Assembly (NCBI RefSeq): GCF_013401515.1
Contig: NZ_CP058529.1
Span: forward strand, 1,116,001-1,180,000
Direction of reading: 5' to 3'
DNA: 64,000 bases
From: Halorarum halophilum
GTDB taxonomy: Archaea; Halobacteriota; Halobacteria; Halobacteriales; Haloferacaceae
The position numbers and the translations under genes are program-made. The notes beneath the pieces are model-generated. The model made no database searches, had not been told where the DNA came from, and saw only the letters and a list, made by a program, of their open reading frames with translations. Positions 8,845 to 18,375 of the stretch are shown piece after piece. The stretch's first letter is position 1, and every line of letters starts with the position of its first letter.

Positions 8845-9402
8845 ATGAATCGGCGCCGCTTCTTGGGACACGGAGCTGGCCTCCTCTCACTTACGCTCTC
8901 GGGTTGTCTCGGAGGAGGACGAGCGTCAGGAGGCGAGACACAATCAGCCACACACACGGCGGAGCGGGGGCAACCGGGATACGAAGACCTGTTACTACAC
9001 AGCGGCTCGACTACTAGAGCGATTCACGTCGCCGTCTACCGGACCTCGAAACCGCAAGAGACCCTCGTGAACGCTCGGTACGAGGTCCCGGGCGGCGTCA
9101 TCCTCCAGTTTCCTGACCTCTTCGAACAAGGTGTGGAGTATCGATTCGAGGCGGCACCCCCACACGGGGAACCATCTCGGGCTACGTTGACTGTGGAGGG
9201 GTGTGGTCCAGAGTCAGAGGCTCCAACGGGCGAGCGGCCAATCGTCATTTACGCGGAAGTGTCAGAAACCTCCATCTTGTTCATGGGGTGTGATACCGTC
9301 TTCAGGGAGGAGTACGTGGATGCTGGTGGCCACACCGTCACGACCCCAGACGAACGGAACGAGTCGACCACGATGCCAACCACGTCAACCAGTACTTCGT
9401 AA
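8845..9402 (+). CDS. Secreted lipoprotein of unknown function (Tat lipobox)
   Basis: 185 residues. The N-terminus MNRRRFLGHGAG is followed by a hydrophobic stretch and the lipobox LSGC, with Cys20 as the presumed lipid-modified residue. The twin arginines indicate Tat export, the usual haloarchaeal route. The mature part is a small beta-rich domain (residues about 45-160) ending in a Ser/Thr-rich tail that may be glycosylated. A TATA-like AAAAAGTACTT lies about 28 bases before the ATG. No family is recognised. Confidence 0.65.
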   Translation: MNRRRFLGHGAGLLSLTLSGCLGGGRASGGETQSATHTAERGQPGYEDLLLHSGSTTRAIHVAVYRTSKPQETLVNARYEVPGGVILQFPDLFEQGVEYRFEAAPPHGEPSRATLTVEGCGPESEAPTGERPIVIYAEVSETSILFMGCDTVFREEYVDAGGHTVTTPDERNESTTMPTTSTSTS

Positions 9403-9709
9403 GCCCCAGGAGAGTTCGTGCGCTACCTTCGCAGGTTCTTCCAAGTGCCTAGTTCGAGGTCCACTCGCCGAAATATCGCCGCTGCGATGCCGAAAACATC
9501 CTCTGCATTCCGTGGACGACCCGTAGTAGCGACAGGGTAGGTCAGGAGCGACCGTTCCGAACGCGACTCGCATATCTATCATCCAGTCCTCTCCCATATC
9601 CGAAGGAGTAGCGCGGAAACTGCCGGTACGGTCACCCTCGATTGGTCGTACCCGCTTTCGTGTTACGCCACGGCAACTTCATTTCGAGTAGAGACGTAGG
9701 GACGATCGG
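9403..9709. other. Intergenic region, no gene seen
   Basis: About 300 bases between the lipoprotein gene and the alpha/beta hydrolase gene. Short open frames on both strands have no coding bias or recognisable motif. Composition is slightly less GC-rich than the flanking genes. It presumably carries the hydrolase promoter. Confidence 0.4.
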
Positions 9710-10503
9710 ATGCCAACGGTTCAGATCGGCGATATGGAGACCTGCTACGAACTGCGAGGGGAGGGCCGCCCATCGTCTTCATCCACGGCGCCCTCTCCGA
9801 TCGCACGGCGGCGGACCGGCAACTGGAGGCGTTCAGCGACGCGTACACCGCCGTCGCGTACGATCTCCGGGGCCATGGCAACACGACGAACCCACACGAC
9901 GCGTCGTACTCGATCGACCAGTTGGCCGAGGACCTCCACGCGTTCGTCGACGCCTCGGGGCTCGACCGTCCGATTCTCTGTGGCGTCTCGATGGGCGGGA
10001 TGATCGCCCAGGTCTACGCGAGCCGATACCCCGATCAGCTCAGTGGCCTCGTACTCGCCGATACCTTCACTCCGGCGTTCGTCAGCCTGCGGGACTGCAT
10101 CGAGCGGACCGTGCTGGTCAACGCGCTAATCGGATTCGTCCGCCTCGTGGGATACGTCCGGGCGAAGGCCCTCATGCTGTGGTTCGGACGGAAACTGGAG
10201 GGGGACGACACAACGAGTCTCCGTCCCGAGGCGTTCCCGGATATGGACACTGCCGCCGCCGTCAACGCGTTGAAGGCCGTCACGTCCTTCCACAGGACGC
10301 ACGTCGACCTCGCCTCGATCACGGTCCCGACGCTGATCCTCTACGGCGAACACGAATCGTCGATCATCAGCCGTCACGTCCCGACGCTGGCTGCCGGGAT
10401 CCCAGATGCGACCGTTCGGGAGGTCCCGGACGCCGGACACGCCTCCCCCTGGGATAACCCCGAGTTCTTCAACGGCGCGATCCGGGATTTCCTCGCCGGA
10501 TGA
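9710..10503 (+). pseudogene. Alpha/beta hydrolase, interrupted by a one-base deletion
   Basis: Reading from ATG 9710 gives MPTVQIGDMETCYELRGEG, then the frame is lost at the CGCCCATC run near 9769-9772. One frame over, the protein continues PIVFIHGALSDRTAADRQ to the TGA at 10501-10503. Adding one C restores a 264-residue alpha/beta hydrolase. It has the oxyanion segment FIHGAL, the nucleophile elbow GVSMGGM, the acid region LILYGEHE and the catalytic His in VPDAGHASPWDNP. Substrate unknown (esterase, lactonase or haloperoxidase type). The missing base sits in a C run, so sequencing error is as likely as true inactivation. Confidence 0.75.
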
Positions 10504-10659
10504 CTTCTTCTGTGGAACGAGAAGATGGACCGTCGGTCGACTCGGTTGGGGGCACAAAATCAGGACCGGCCGAGACGTCGACCGCGAACCTCCCGCTGGA
10601 TTCATAGCGAACTGACGGTGACGAGTTCGGGCGTGAGGACGGACTGGCCCCCGTGACGT

Positions 10660-11316
10660 TCAGTCCTTCGGTGGACGAGCGACGATGCCCGTGATCGCGC
10701 CGAGATGCCACTTGCGCTCGACCTCGACCGCTAACTCCGACCGCTTGACGACCTCCGTGGGGTCGTCGAACAGCCTGCATCCGACGTCCCGGTACTCGGA
10801 CTCCGACCGCCACTCCTGGAACCTGGCGTACGGGCCGAAGTGCGACTTCCCGTGTTCCAGGAGTCGAACGTCCCCGTCGGGCCTGCACACCCTGGCCATC
10901 TCGTTCAGGGCCTCGATCGGGTCGGGGAACGTACAGGTCGAGAACGACGAGATCACCGTGTCGAACGAATCGTCCTCGAAGGACAGGTGTTGGGCGTCCA
11001 TCCGCTCCAGGTCCAACTCCCGCCCGAGGTCGGCCGCCTCCTGGCGGGCGAACTCCAGCATGTCGGGGCTGACGTCGATTCCGACGATGTCGGCCGTTTC
11101 CGGGACGTACCGGAAGTTCACGCCGGTGCCGCATGCCACGTCGAGAACCCGTCCGTCCGCTCCGGAGAACTGCGGCCGACGCCAACGTCCGGTAACGAGG
11201 TGGAGGAGCCAGCCGAACCGGGTGAACCCCCTGGCCTCCTCCTCGTCGTACGCATCCCTGATCTCACCGACCGTTTTCCCCGGCCACCGTTCCAGTTCCG
11301 ACAGTTTTTCGGACAT
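10660..11316 (-). CDS. Class I SAM-dependent methyltransferase
   Basis: 218 residues with the methyltransferase type 11 (UbiE-like) fold. Motif I is VLDVACGTGVNFRY, followed by the acidic residue after beta-2 (VGIDVSPDMLEFA), motif II/III around DAQHLSFEDDSFDTVISSF, and VCRPDGDVRLLEHG. The N-terminal YDEEEARGFTRFG helix resembles quinone or phospholipid methyltransferases. The start MSEKLSEL at 11316 is preferred; an ATG eight codons upstream adds residues that are not family-like. Substrate unknown. Confidence 0.85.
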   Translation of the reverse strand: MSEKLSELERWPGKTVGEIRDAYDEEEARGFTRFGWLLHLVTGRWRRPQFSGADGRVLDVACGTGVNFRYVPETADIVGIDVSPDMLEFARQEAADLGRELDLERMDAQHLSFEDDSFDTVISSFSTCTFPDPIEALNEMARVCRPDGDVRLLEHGKSHFGPYARFQEWRSESEYRDVGCRLFDDPTEVVKRSELAVEVERKWHLGAITGIVARPPKD

Positions 11317-11480
11317 ATGGGGCCTGCTGTTCCGTTCCACGGCTATTAATGGAGTAGGCAGTCCGGCGAACAGATTTCGGTCTCAATTCCAGAGATCAGA
11401 TGGCTCACCTGCTTCGTCGAACCTATGAAGTGCGAACCCCTGACGAGTCCAGGCTCCCCGGCTCTCGATAACGCCCCCGA

Positions 11481-11496
11481 TTTAGGCACACCTAAA
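11481..11496. promoter_or_regulatory. Iron-box-like operator, distal copy
   Basis: TTTAGGCACACCTAAA is an inverted repeat (TTTAGG / CCTAAA, four-base centre) of the DtxR/IdeR/SirR type. It lies 40 bases upstream of the iron-type binding-protein gene and pairs with a second copy at 11517-11530. In haloarchaea DtxR-like regulators (SirR, Idr1/Idr2) act on iron-uptake genes. Confidence 0.7.
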
Positions 11497-11516
11497 AGAC
11501 AGGACCCATTTATGTT

Positions 11517-11530
11517 TTAGGTTGGCCTAA
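11517..11530. promoter_or_regulatory. Iron-box operator overlapping the start of transcription
   Basis: TTAGGTTGGCCTAA is almost identical to the classical DtxR/IdeR consensus half-site arrangement (TTAGG / CCTAA). It lies just downstream of the TATA-like TTTATGTTTT (about 11509-11518) and five bases before the ATG at 11536, where a bound repressor would block initiation. With the copy at 11481 it brackets the promoter, so iron-repressed expression of the downstream gene is expected. Confidence 0.75.
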
Positions 11531-11535
11531 TCCAC

Positions 11536-12752
11536 ATGGAGCGGGACGATCGGAGTGAGAGAACGACGACCCGACGGAACTACGCGAAGCTCGGAGGTAC
11601 CGTTCTCGTCGGGAACCTCCTCTCCGGGTGTGCGAGCAGTGACGGGGCGGACTCGACGACGTCCGCGCCGGCGACCTCGGCGTCGACGGCATCCGCCCGT
11701 ACGACCACGCATGGTTCGTACACGGTCTCGATGGCACCGATGGGCGAGGTGGAGTTCGACGTGGTACCGCGGACAATTTTCACGCGCCTGACGCACCTCG
11801 CCGGGATGGCGTTCGCGCTCGGGCGCGGCAACGACGTGAACGCGATGCACGCGCCGGACTACTACAACGACCTCTGGAACCAGTTCACCGCACGCCTCCC
11901 GGGCGTCTCGCTCGACTGGAGCGGGCTGTACTCCTCGTGGGAGCCGAGCGTGGAGAAGCTGTACGAACTCGACAGCGACGTTCACCTCGCCGACCCGTCG
12001 AGCGTGCTCGCGCTCGGCAACTGGAGCACGTCCGACCTCGAGGAGGTCCGTGAGACCATCGGCCCCTGGTTCGGGAACCACTTCAGCAACAGGCACATCT
12101 CGCCGACCGATACCGGTACTACACGCTCTGGGAGCAGTTCGGCAAGGTCGCGCAGGTGTTCCGAGAATCCGAGCGGTACGAGGCCCTGGCGGCGATTCAC
12201 GACGACGTACTCGCAACTATCGAGGCGGATCTGCCGCCCGAGTCCGATCGCCCGACCGTCGTCATGGGCGAGTTCTCCGACCCGGCGACGCCGTACGTGT
12301 ACGACGTGAACACGCCCGGATTCCTCACCGCGCACACACGCCCCCTCCGACCGGTCGACGCGTTCAGGGGGGACGTGTCCTCCGGTACACAGATCGAAAT
12401 GGAGACGCTGCTGGAAGCCGATCCCGACGTCCTCCTCGTCCTCGGGGGGATGCGCCCCGGAACCGATATGGAGGACATCCGGACGTCGCTCGGGGACGAC
12501 CCGGTCGGACAGCAACTCACCGCGGTAGGAAACGACCGTATCTACGCGCAAGGTGCGCGCTTTCAGGGCCCCGTTCTCAACCTCTTCCAGCTTGAGATGA
12601 CCGCCAAGCAGCTCTATCCGGACACCTTCGGCGAATGGCCGACGTACGTCGAGGGAGCGTATCCCGAGATCCCGCCGGCGGAGCAGTTCTTCGACCGTCA
12701 GCGCGTCGCCGCCATCATCTGGGGCGAGTTCGGAGAAAGCAGGTTCACGTAG
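11536..12752 (+). pseudogene. Iron/siderophore-type ABC substrate-binding lipoprotein, frameshifted
   Basis: The first frame (11536 to about 12110) encodes a Tat lipoprotein signal with lipobox LLSGC and the N-terminal lobe of a FepB/BtuF-like binding protein. It then breaks. The -1 frame continues AHLADRYRYYTLWEQFGKV, VVMGEFSDPATPYVY and VLLVLGGMRPG through to GEFGESRFT and TAG at 12752. One missing base between about 12085 and 12113 explains this; restored length is about 405 residues. The two upstream iron boxes support a ferric-complex substrate. No permease or ATPase genes adjoin it, so it may share a transporter encoded elsewhere. Sequencing error cannot be excluded. Confidence 0.75.
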
Positions 12753-12795
12753 CAGTTGGTTCAGCCACCACTGATTGGATGAAGTACCTTGCGTG

Positions 12796-13119
12796 CTACC
12801 GCCGTGTCTCCGACTGGACCGTCTGCGTACCGCTATATTCGGTTCCGGCGTCCGCTGCTGGTGCAGCATTCGTCATCGGGGTGACTTCGATGTATTCGCT
12901 GTGGCTTATCGTGACGAGCGACGTGCTGAACGTGAACGAAGTAGACCCCCACCGATCGGGGGTTTTCCCGTTCTGGAGGGAGAATATGTTGTATAGTGCA
13001 TCGGGGTCGACCGATTCGGTTAGTGGTGGGAGGGACTGAACGGGGGTGTTCTCGGCCGTACTTACGGCCTGGATGACTGCAGTACTTACTGCTTCACCCG
13101 AATTCATCTGATACTTCAT
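12796..13119 (-). CDS. HalOD1 output-domain protein
   Basis: 107 residues. The middle section LPPLTESVDPDALYNIFS is the diagnostic start of the halobacterial output domain HalOD1, followed by the short beta segment STSFTFSTSLVTIS. The domain is usually fused to or associated with signalling proteins, and small stand-alone copies are common in haloarchaea; its biochemical role is unknown. A minus-strand TATA-like CATAAATTAAG about 30 bases upstream supports the ATG at 13119. It is convergent with the iron-binding-protein gene. Confidence 0.75.
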   Translation of the reverse strand: MKYQMNSGEAVSTAVIQAVSTAENTPVQSLPPLTESVDPDALYNIFSLQNGKTPDRWGSTSFTFSTSLVTISHSEYIEVTPMTNAAPAADAGTEYSGTQTVQSETRR

Positions 13120-13570
13120 ACGGATTGCCTATTAGAGTGATACTTAATTTATGTGCCCCGGTTACTGCTTTTGAAATCGGCGACGGACTAAGTGTTATGT
13201 TGAAGGAAATACCACGGTCTCGCATGACGGTTGAGCTCACGTTCCTTTAACCGAAAAATCAGAGCACGAGACTTCCAGTTCGGTGTTCGAACAAACGCTG
13301 TGCATCGCCACTCGACGAAATTGGAACCTCGACGACTGCTTCCGATTGTACCACCACTCACGCTCGATCAGGAAACGTTTCACACGGTCCTTCCACTCGC
13401 GATCGTTTTCGGTACCATTCTGCGACGCCCTATTTATCAGGTCTTCAGGCGGTCGTATTCGAAATGACGCCGGCGAACAATCCACTGAGGCACGGGTAGA
13501 ACTGCAAGAACCGATAACCGGGCGTACTCGCCGCCAACCCGGGTCCTCCCATGGTGCTGATGTTCGGAAT
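13120..13570. other. Intergenic region between HalOD1 and membrane-protein genes
   Basis: About 450 bases. The first 100 (13130-13230) are AT-richer and hold the HalOD1 promoter. The rest contains short frames on both strands with poor codon bias, for example a basic minus-strand stretch at about 13240-13440. That stretch could be a transposase-like remnant, but I cannot identify it. No gene is called. Confidence 0.35.
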
Positions 13571-14617
13571 TCAGTCCGTCCCCTCATACGAGACTTCGAA
13601 CGGGCCCTCCTCCGGATCCTTCTGCGGGAGCATCGGCCCGATAGCGGCTGTTCGCCGGGTGACGGTCGTCGTCCGAAGGATGTACGACGCGAGCAGGGCG
13701 AGCGGGACGAAGACGACGGTAGCGAGGAGTGAGACCACGTACGGGAGGTACGCGGGGCTGATGGTTGCACCGCCGAGGTCCCCGTAGAGCGGGATGATGA
13801 GGATCGCCGCCAGCAGGGCGAGTACGCCGGTATAGATCGTCAGCTGTGAGAACCGCGTGAGTTCTCGCTGAAGATAGACCGTCTTGAAGTGCTCCTGCGC
13901 CGTATTGAAGAGCTGTAAGGCCTCGATCAGTTCGTCGAACGCGTGGTCCGTTTCCCCCGAGAACGAGGACGTGTCGTTCTGCAGGTGTCTCGCCGCGTAG
14001 AGCTGCCAATCGTTGTCGTACTCGATCGCTGCCGAAAGCGCGTCGAACGCGGTGACGCCCTTCTGGTCGAGGGCAGTTTCGATCCGCTCGGTGCTGTCGA
14101 TGACACTGGTAGCGTACTCGACGACCCGCTCACCGGACTCCTCGTCGTGCTCGACGACCGTATCCGCCAGGACGTCCGCACGGTGGCGTACGGCCGCGAC
14201 GAGCAGTTCGAGGAGGCGGGTGGGCTCTGCCGGGGCCGCGGGAACCCCGGTCACGCCCTCCACGTCGCGTCGGAAGTCCATGACGCCGCCGAGTCGGTCA
14301 CGAAACTCGCCAGCGGGGGAGAACTCCTGCGAGAGGATGAGCTGGTTGACCGAGACGACGAGCGTGACGAGCGAGAACGTCCCCGCGATCATCCCGCTGG
14401 CCATCCGCGTGATCGAATTGGCGTTCGCGAACGCGATCACTCCGAGACTGTAGCAAACGAGAAGCAGAACCAGAAACAGCACTGTGGCTATGAACGTGAC
14501 GACGAGTCGATTGCCGTCGACGAGCACCCATTCGAGAACCCGATTCCGAGAACTGACCCGTCTGGCGAAGTTCTCGCCGGACGGCTCTGGAGTTCCATCC
14601 CCTTCCGCAGAATCCAT
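13571..14617 (-). CDS. Haloarchaeal 4-TM membrane protein, paralogue B
   Basis: 348 residues: two N-terminal transmembrane helices (about 30-65 and 75-100), a roughly 140-residue cytoplasmic helical domain, then two C-terminal helices (about 265-290 and 295-325) and a short acidic tail. Landmarks are LILSQEFSPAGEFRDR after helix 2 and AQEHFKTVYLQREL before helix 3, both also found in the next gene upstream (QLVLSQELGPLGDQRDR; AREHFKTLYFQWEL). The two are therefore paralogues. The start MDSAEGDG at 14617 is chosen; upstream in-frame codons extend into non-conserved sequence. Function unknown; association with the adjacent channel-like gene is inferred from position and strand only. Confidence 0.75.
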   Translation of the reverse strand: MDSAEGDGTPEPSGENFARRVSSRNRVLEWVLVDGNRLVVTFIATVLFLVLLLVCYSLGVIAFANANSITRMASGMIAGTFSLVTLVVSVNQLILSQEFSPAGEFRDRLGGVMDFRRDVEGVTGVPAAPAEPTRLLELLVAAVRHRADVLADTVVEHDEESGERVVEYATSVIDSTERIETALDQKGVTAFDALSAAIEYDNDWQLYAARHLQNDTSSFSGETDHAFDELIEALQLFNTAQEHFKTVYLQRELTRFSQLTIYTGVLALLAAILIIPLYGDLGGATISPAYLPYVVSLLATVVFVPLALLASYILRTTTVTRRTAAIGPMLPQKDPEEGPFEVSYEGTD

Positions 14618-14753
14618 ATTCGAACTGGTTTCGACGGCACAAAGAGTGTTGTCCTGGCAGGTCGAGATCCCGACGAACCCGGACGAGTGGACGGAATCGA
14701 TCAACGACGACCCTACCGCAGTTTTCGGGTGTACCCGATGTGCTGAAATCGGC

Positions 14754-15863
14754 TCACTCCCAGTCGATGTCCTCCGAGCGGTCAGTGTCCCGGAGGATGA
14801 ACGGGCCGATCGCGAGCGTTCGCTTCGCGACGGTCGCGATACGGAGGACGTAGGAGGTCAGCAGGAAGAAGGGCACGAGAGCGACCGTCACCCCCGAGGC
14901 GACGATCCAGACCAGGCCGTCGACGCCGAGATACGTACCCGGAAACGAGTGCGGTGAGACGTAGAATTGGACGAGGAAGGTAACGACGAGTGCGGGGAGC
15001 GCTGCATAGAGCATGACCCGGGAGAGGTTGATCAGCTCCCACTGGAAGTAGAGGGTCTTGAAGTGCTCCCGGGCCGGTCCGAAGAACTTCAGGACCTCGA
15101 CGATATCGTCGATCGCCTCCGTGGTATCCTCGTCGAGTTCGTCGGCGCGCTTGGTACGGAGCCGATTCGCCTCGTATATCTTCCAGGAGTAGTTGAAATC
15201 GAGCGCCGAGTAGAGCACGTCGAACTCACCAAAGGTAGCGTCCTCCAGTCCCTCACCGACGGCCGCCGCGTGTTCGATGAGGCTCTCGGCGAGGTCGTTC
15301 ACCTGTTCGCGTGTCGGTTCGTCCTCGCACCCGTCCGCCGCGGTCTGGAGGTTCCTGGCGTAGTCCTGGATTCCGTCGACGACGGCCTCCATGAACGAGG
15401 AGGGGTCCGGGGGTGCCGGTGAAACATCGAGCCACGATTCGACATCGTTGCGGAACTCGATGGCGCCGTTCATCCGGTCGCGCTGGTCCCCCAGTGGGCC
15501 GAGTTCCTGCGAGAGAACTAGCTGCGTGAACGTGACCACGAGCGTCACGCCCGTGATGACGGCGCTGATGAGCGGGGAGAAGACCCACCAGAGAGCCGTC
15601 TGATTCCGGACGACCTTGCGCATGGGAGCCAGATCGAGGAAACTCGCCCCCACGATCACCACGAAGATGGACAGCGAGAACAGGGCCGCCACGAACCACC
15701 GGCTGGCGTTCAACAGCACCCACGTCCTCAACCGGCTTCCCCCGATCCGGCCGCGCATCGTATCGCTCGGAGTATCCCCGTCGCCGTCGCCTGCCGCATC
15801 GTCATCCCCACCGTCGGTGAAGACGAGTCGGTTCTGGGGCGACGTCCCAGCTGTATCGGACAC
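14754..15863 (-). CDS. Haloarchaeal 4-TM membrane protein, paralogue A
   Basis: About 369 residues from GTG at 15863; a GTG at 15926 would add 21. A TATA-like GGTAAAGGA about 28 bases upstream favours 15863. After an acidic Asp/Gly-rich head come two transmembrane helices, a large helical cytoplasmic region with KIYEANRLRTKRADE, then AREHFKTLYFQWEL, two more helices and a C-terminal RTLAIGPFILRD. Paralogue B ends equivalently (RTAAIGPMLPQKD). The conserved flanks of helices 2 and 3 suggest the family acts as an oligomeric membrane scaffold or channel subunit, but this is inference. Confidence 0.75.
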   Translation of the reverse strand: MSDTAGTSPQNRLVFTDGGDDDAAGDGDGDTPSDTMRGRIGGSRLRTWVLLNASRWFVAALFSLSIFVVIVGASFLDLAPMRKVVRNQTALWWVFSPLISAVITGVTLVVTFTQLVLSQELGPLGDQRDRMNGAIEFRNDVESWLDVSPAPPDPSSFMEAVVDGIQDYARNLQTAADGCEDEPTREQVNDLAESLIEHAAAVGEGLEDATFGEFDVLYSALDFNYSWKIYEANRLRTKRADELDEDTTEAIDDIVEVLKFFGPAREHFKTLYFQWELINLSRVMLYAALPALVVTFLVQFYVSPHSFPGTYLGVDGLVWIVASGVTVALVPFFLLTSYVLRIATVAKRTLAIGPFILRDTDRSEDIDWE

Positions 15864-16173
15864 TACGGTACCTGATACACCCCCATCCTTTACCTCTGTT
15901 GGGACTGGAAACACGCCGAAATTCACGCTATATCGACCGAGAATACTGCACTCCCTCTCCGACCGTTAGTGGTACACAGGATCGTGGAAGAGAGCTCCTG
16001 CTCCCACCACTTCCGAATGCCGGCGCCGGGATTGCGGGTTCACGGTCTCCCGATCGAACCGACGCCGAGTACGGTTCGCGAGCAGTCGTGTCGTCGGGGA
16101 GGGCGTTCACCTCCCAGCGGCGTATCGTCGGCCGCCCGAGGAGCGGCACCGTCCCGAGATCCGTGGACTCGTC

Positions 16174-17175
16174 TCACTCATCGCTCTCGGACGGCCAGTA
16201 CCACGCGTCGGCTTCGACTGCTGCGAGCAGTTTCCGCCTGGACTCGTCCATCTCCTGGATCGCCTCGGCGAAGTCCTCGTCGGCGACCGTCGGGATGTCG
16301 GTTTCGCGGAGCCGGTCGAGATCCGGCGCCGGCGGTGCCTGTTCGGCTGGCTCGATGAACGCGTTGTCGAGTGTCTGGAGGTAGTCCTTAGTGCTCGATC
16401 GCGTGGTCTCGACGAGCGCACCGTTCGGACACTTCTCGTCCGGAACCCCGTAGTGGAGGAGCGTCAGCGCTTCGGAGAGGATCGCGACGGCCATCGGTGA
16501 CGCTTCATCCTCCCCTTCGCTGTGGTAGTAATGGAGGATCGGGTAGGATTTGTGTTGTTCCGCGAGCATGTTCAGGTCCGCGGAGAGCGTATCGAGCACG
16601 TCGTCGAAGTCGTTGAAGTTCTCGCCGTTCCATCCCGACCGGAGGAACTCCTCGCTTCGCATTCCCAGCCCGGTGACGCTGTTCGCGAACGCCCGCTTAT
16701 CCGCGACCGCTCCGAGGATCGAGAGGATGTACGAGACGCCCAACGTCGCGAAGAGCATCCCGCTGCCCGTCGTGAACGAGGAGGCCATCTGCCAGACGCC
16801 CCCGTTCGGAGTGAAGTCACCGTTTCCGTCGGTGAACATGGTGTAGGCGACGTAGTACAGCCGTCCAGTCCAGGTAACCGGGCCCCCGTCGCGGGTGTCG
16901 ATGATAGCGTTCTCACCGCCCGCGAAGACGAACGTCCAGCCGATCCAGAGCAGCCCGATCCACATCATGAGCGAGGAGATCAGGATGATTGGGCCAGCGA
17001 GGCTGAGACCTCGAGAGTGCCGACTGCTGACGGTTCGAAGGAGGTTCCAAATCCCGTTGGATAGCCGGGAGGAGAGCGGGCCAGCACCGCCGTCGACCCA
17101 GAGCGTCGTCCAGAGGATATCGACGACTACTGCGACGAGAAGGACGATACCGAGGATGGTGTACAGTATCGTCAC
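16174..17175 (-). CDS. Potassium-channel-like membrane protein
   Basis: 333 residues. Transmembrane segments lie at about 2-27, 59-85 and 130-156. Between the last two is a pore helix ending T115-D-G-N-G-D120, matching the position of the TVGYGD filter of K+ channels but with Asp and Asn substitutions. The C-terminal 170 residues form a soluble helical domain (EEFLRSGWNGENFNDFDD onward). This is the pattern of the two-TM ion-channel family (Ion_trans_2) with an atypical filter. It is the first gene of a same-strand set with the two 4-TM paralogues downstream. Ion selectivity cannot be predicted from the altered filter. Confidence 0.75.
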   Translation of the reverse strand: MTILYTILGIVLLVAVVVDILWTTLWVDGGAGPLSSRLSNGIWNLLRTVSSRHSRGLSLAGPIILISSLMMWIGLLWIGWTFVFAGGENAIIDTRDGGPVTWTGRLYYVAYTMFTDGNGDFTPNGGVWQMASSFTTGSGMLFATLGVSYILSILGAVADKRAFANSVTGLGMRSEEFLRSGWNGENFNDFDDVLDTLSADLNMLAEQHKSYPILHYYHSEGEDEASPMAVAILSEALTLLHYGVPDEKCPNGALVETTRSSTKDYLQTLDNAFIEPAEQAPPAPDLDRLRETDIPTVADEDFAEAIQEMDESRRKLLAAVEADAWYWPSESDE

Positions 17176-17568
17176 CGGTACTCGACGTGAGGATTACCAG
17201 CTAACCCGCCGGCTGGAACGTGGATCTGTGAGCAGTACCGCTGGACGTCACGGACCGAGATCGTCTCGGGATGGTTCTTCGAGTTAGTATGGGACATGAT
17301 CTAGCCTCTCAGTTCGCCTCCTCGCCTGCACGCGTTTCGAACCCGACCGGCGCCTCTCCGAGGGTAATCGCTCGCGACGCTTAAGCCTTGAATGCGCATT
17401 TGCTCGCCTGAATCGTTCAACGGGGGACTCGTGGTTCCGAACGAGGAGGCGTTCTGCCGGTGCTGCCGGACTCGTCACATCGAAACCGATCGATCGGCGA
17501 CCTTGAGCCATGGTGAGTGTCTCTTCGGCTTCAGGCGGATTTAGGGTTCCACGCGGTGGACGGGCAGT
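17176..17568. other. Divergent promoter region, no gene seen
   Basis: About 390 bases between the channel-like gene (minus) and the creatininase-family gene (plus). A GGATTTAGGG element about 30 bases before 17569 could be the TATA box of the latter. Open frames here lack coding bias. Confidence 0.35.
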
Positions 17569-18375
17569 ATGACCGAGAAATCCCCGGCTTCGACATCGAG
17601 AACCGATGATTCGTATCGAGTCGCCGAGATGACGTGGCAGGAGGTCGACGCGGCTGTCGAACGGACGTCGACGCTCCTCGTCCCGGTCGGGAACACGGAG
17701 CAACACGGCCATCACCTTCCACTCGGCGTCGACGTCTACATGCCCGAAGCGGTCGGGGAGCGAGTCGCCGAGCGGAGCCCCGCACTGCTGGCCCCGCCGA
17801 TCTGGTACGGCGTCAGTCCGCACCACATGTTCAAACCCGGGACGTTCACCGTGTCGACGGAGACGTTCCAGCGGTTCGTGACCGATATCTGTGCGTCCGC
17901 CGGCGAGTGGGGGATCGAGAACGTCGTCCTGCTCAACGGCCACTACCTCGCCCAGGACCCCGAACTGGAGGTCGTCGTCCGCGAACTCCGGACGAAACAC
18001 GATATCGAGGCCTTCCACGCACCGCTGGTGGAGCTGTTCGCGGAGGTCGCCGAGGAGATCCGGACCGGCGAGGTGTCCTTTCACGCCTCTGAGTTCGAGA
18101 CCAGCATCATGCTCGAACTCCTGCCCGAACTCGTTCGCATGGACCGCGCAGAGCGCGTGGACCCCCCGGAGGAGTCGCTCCCGCTAACCGACTACGACGC
18201 ACTCGGCGACAACAAGGTCGGCTGGGCGCTCACGGCTGAACGGATGGCCGAACTCACCGACACGGGCAACATCGGTGATCCGACCGTCGCGACCGAAGCG
18301 AAGGGGGAGGCGCTCGTCGACGCCGCCGTCGCGGAACTCCGCTCGCTGGTCGATGCGCTCGAGGCGGACGACTGA
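17569..18375 (+). CDS. Creatininase family protein
   Basis: 268 residues with the creatininase metal-site signature: Glu44, His46 and Asp55 in GNTEQHGHHLPLGVD, then LLNGHYLAQD and VSFHASEFETSIML carrying further ligands. Family members are Zn/Mn amidohydrolases acting on creatinine or on formamide intermediates of riboflavin/F420 synthesis (ArfB type). Haloarchaeal genomes carry several paralogues, and the surroundings here (signal transduction, membrane proteins) do not indicate a substrate. Length is normal for the family. Confidence 0.85.
   Translation: MTEKSPASTSRTDDSYRVAEMTWQEVDAAVERTSTLLVPVGNTEQHGHHLPLGVDVYMPEAVGERVAERSPALLAPPIWYGVSPHHMFKPGTFTVSTETFQRFVTDICASAGEWGIENVVLLNGHYLAQDPELEVVVRELRTKHDIEAFHAPLVELFAEVAEEIRTGEVSFHASEFETSIMLELLPELVRMDRAERVDPPEESLPLTDYDALGDNKVGWALTAERMAELTDTGNIGDPTVATEAKGEALVDAAVAELRSLVDALEADD

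Noticed and set aside
13237-13450. Possible transposase remnant on the minus strand
   Set aside because: Basic Trp/Arg-containing stretch only; I could not match a DDE motif or terminal repeats, so no mobile element is called.
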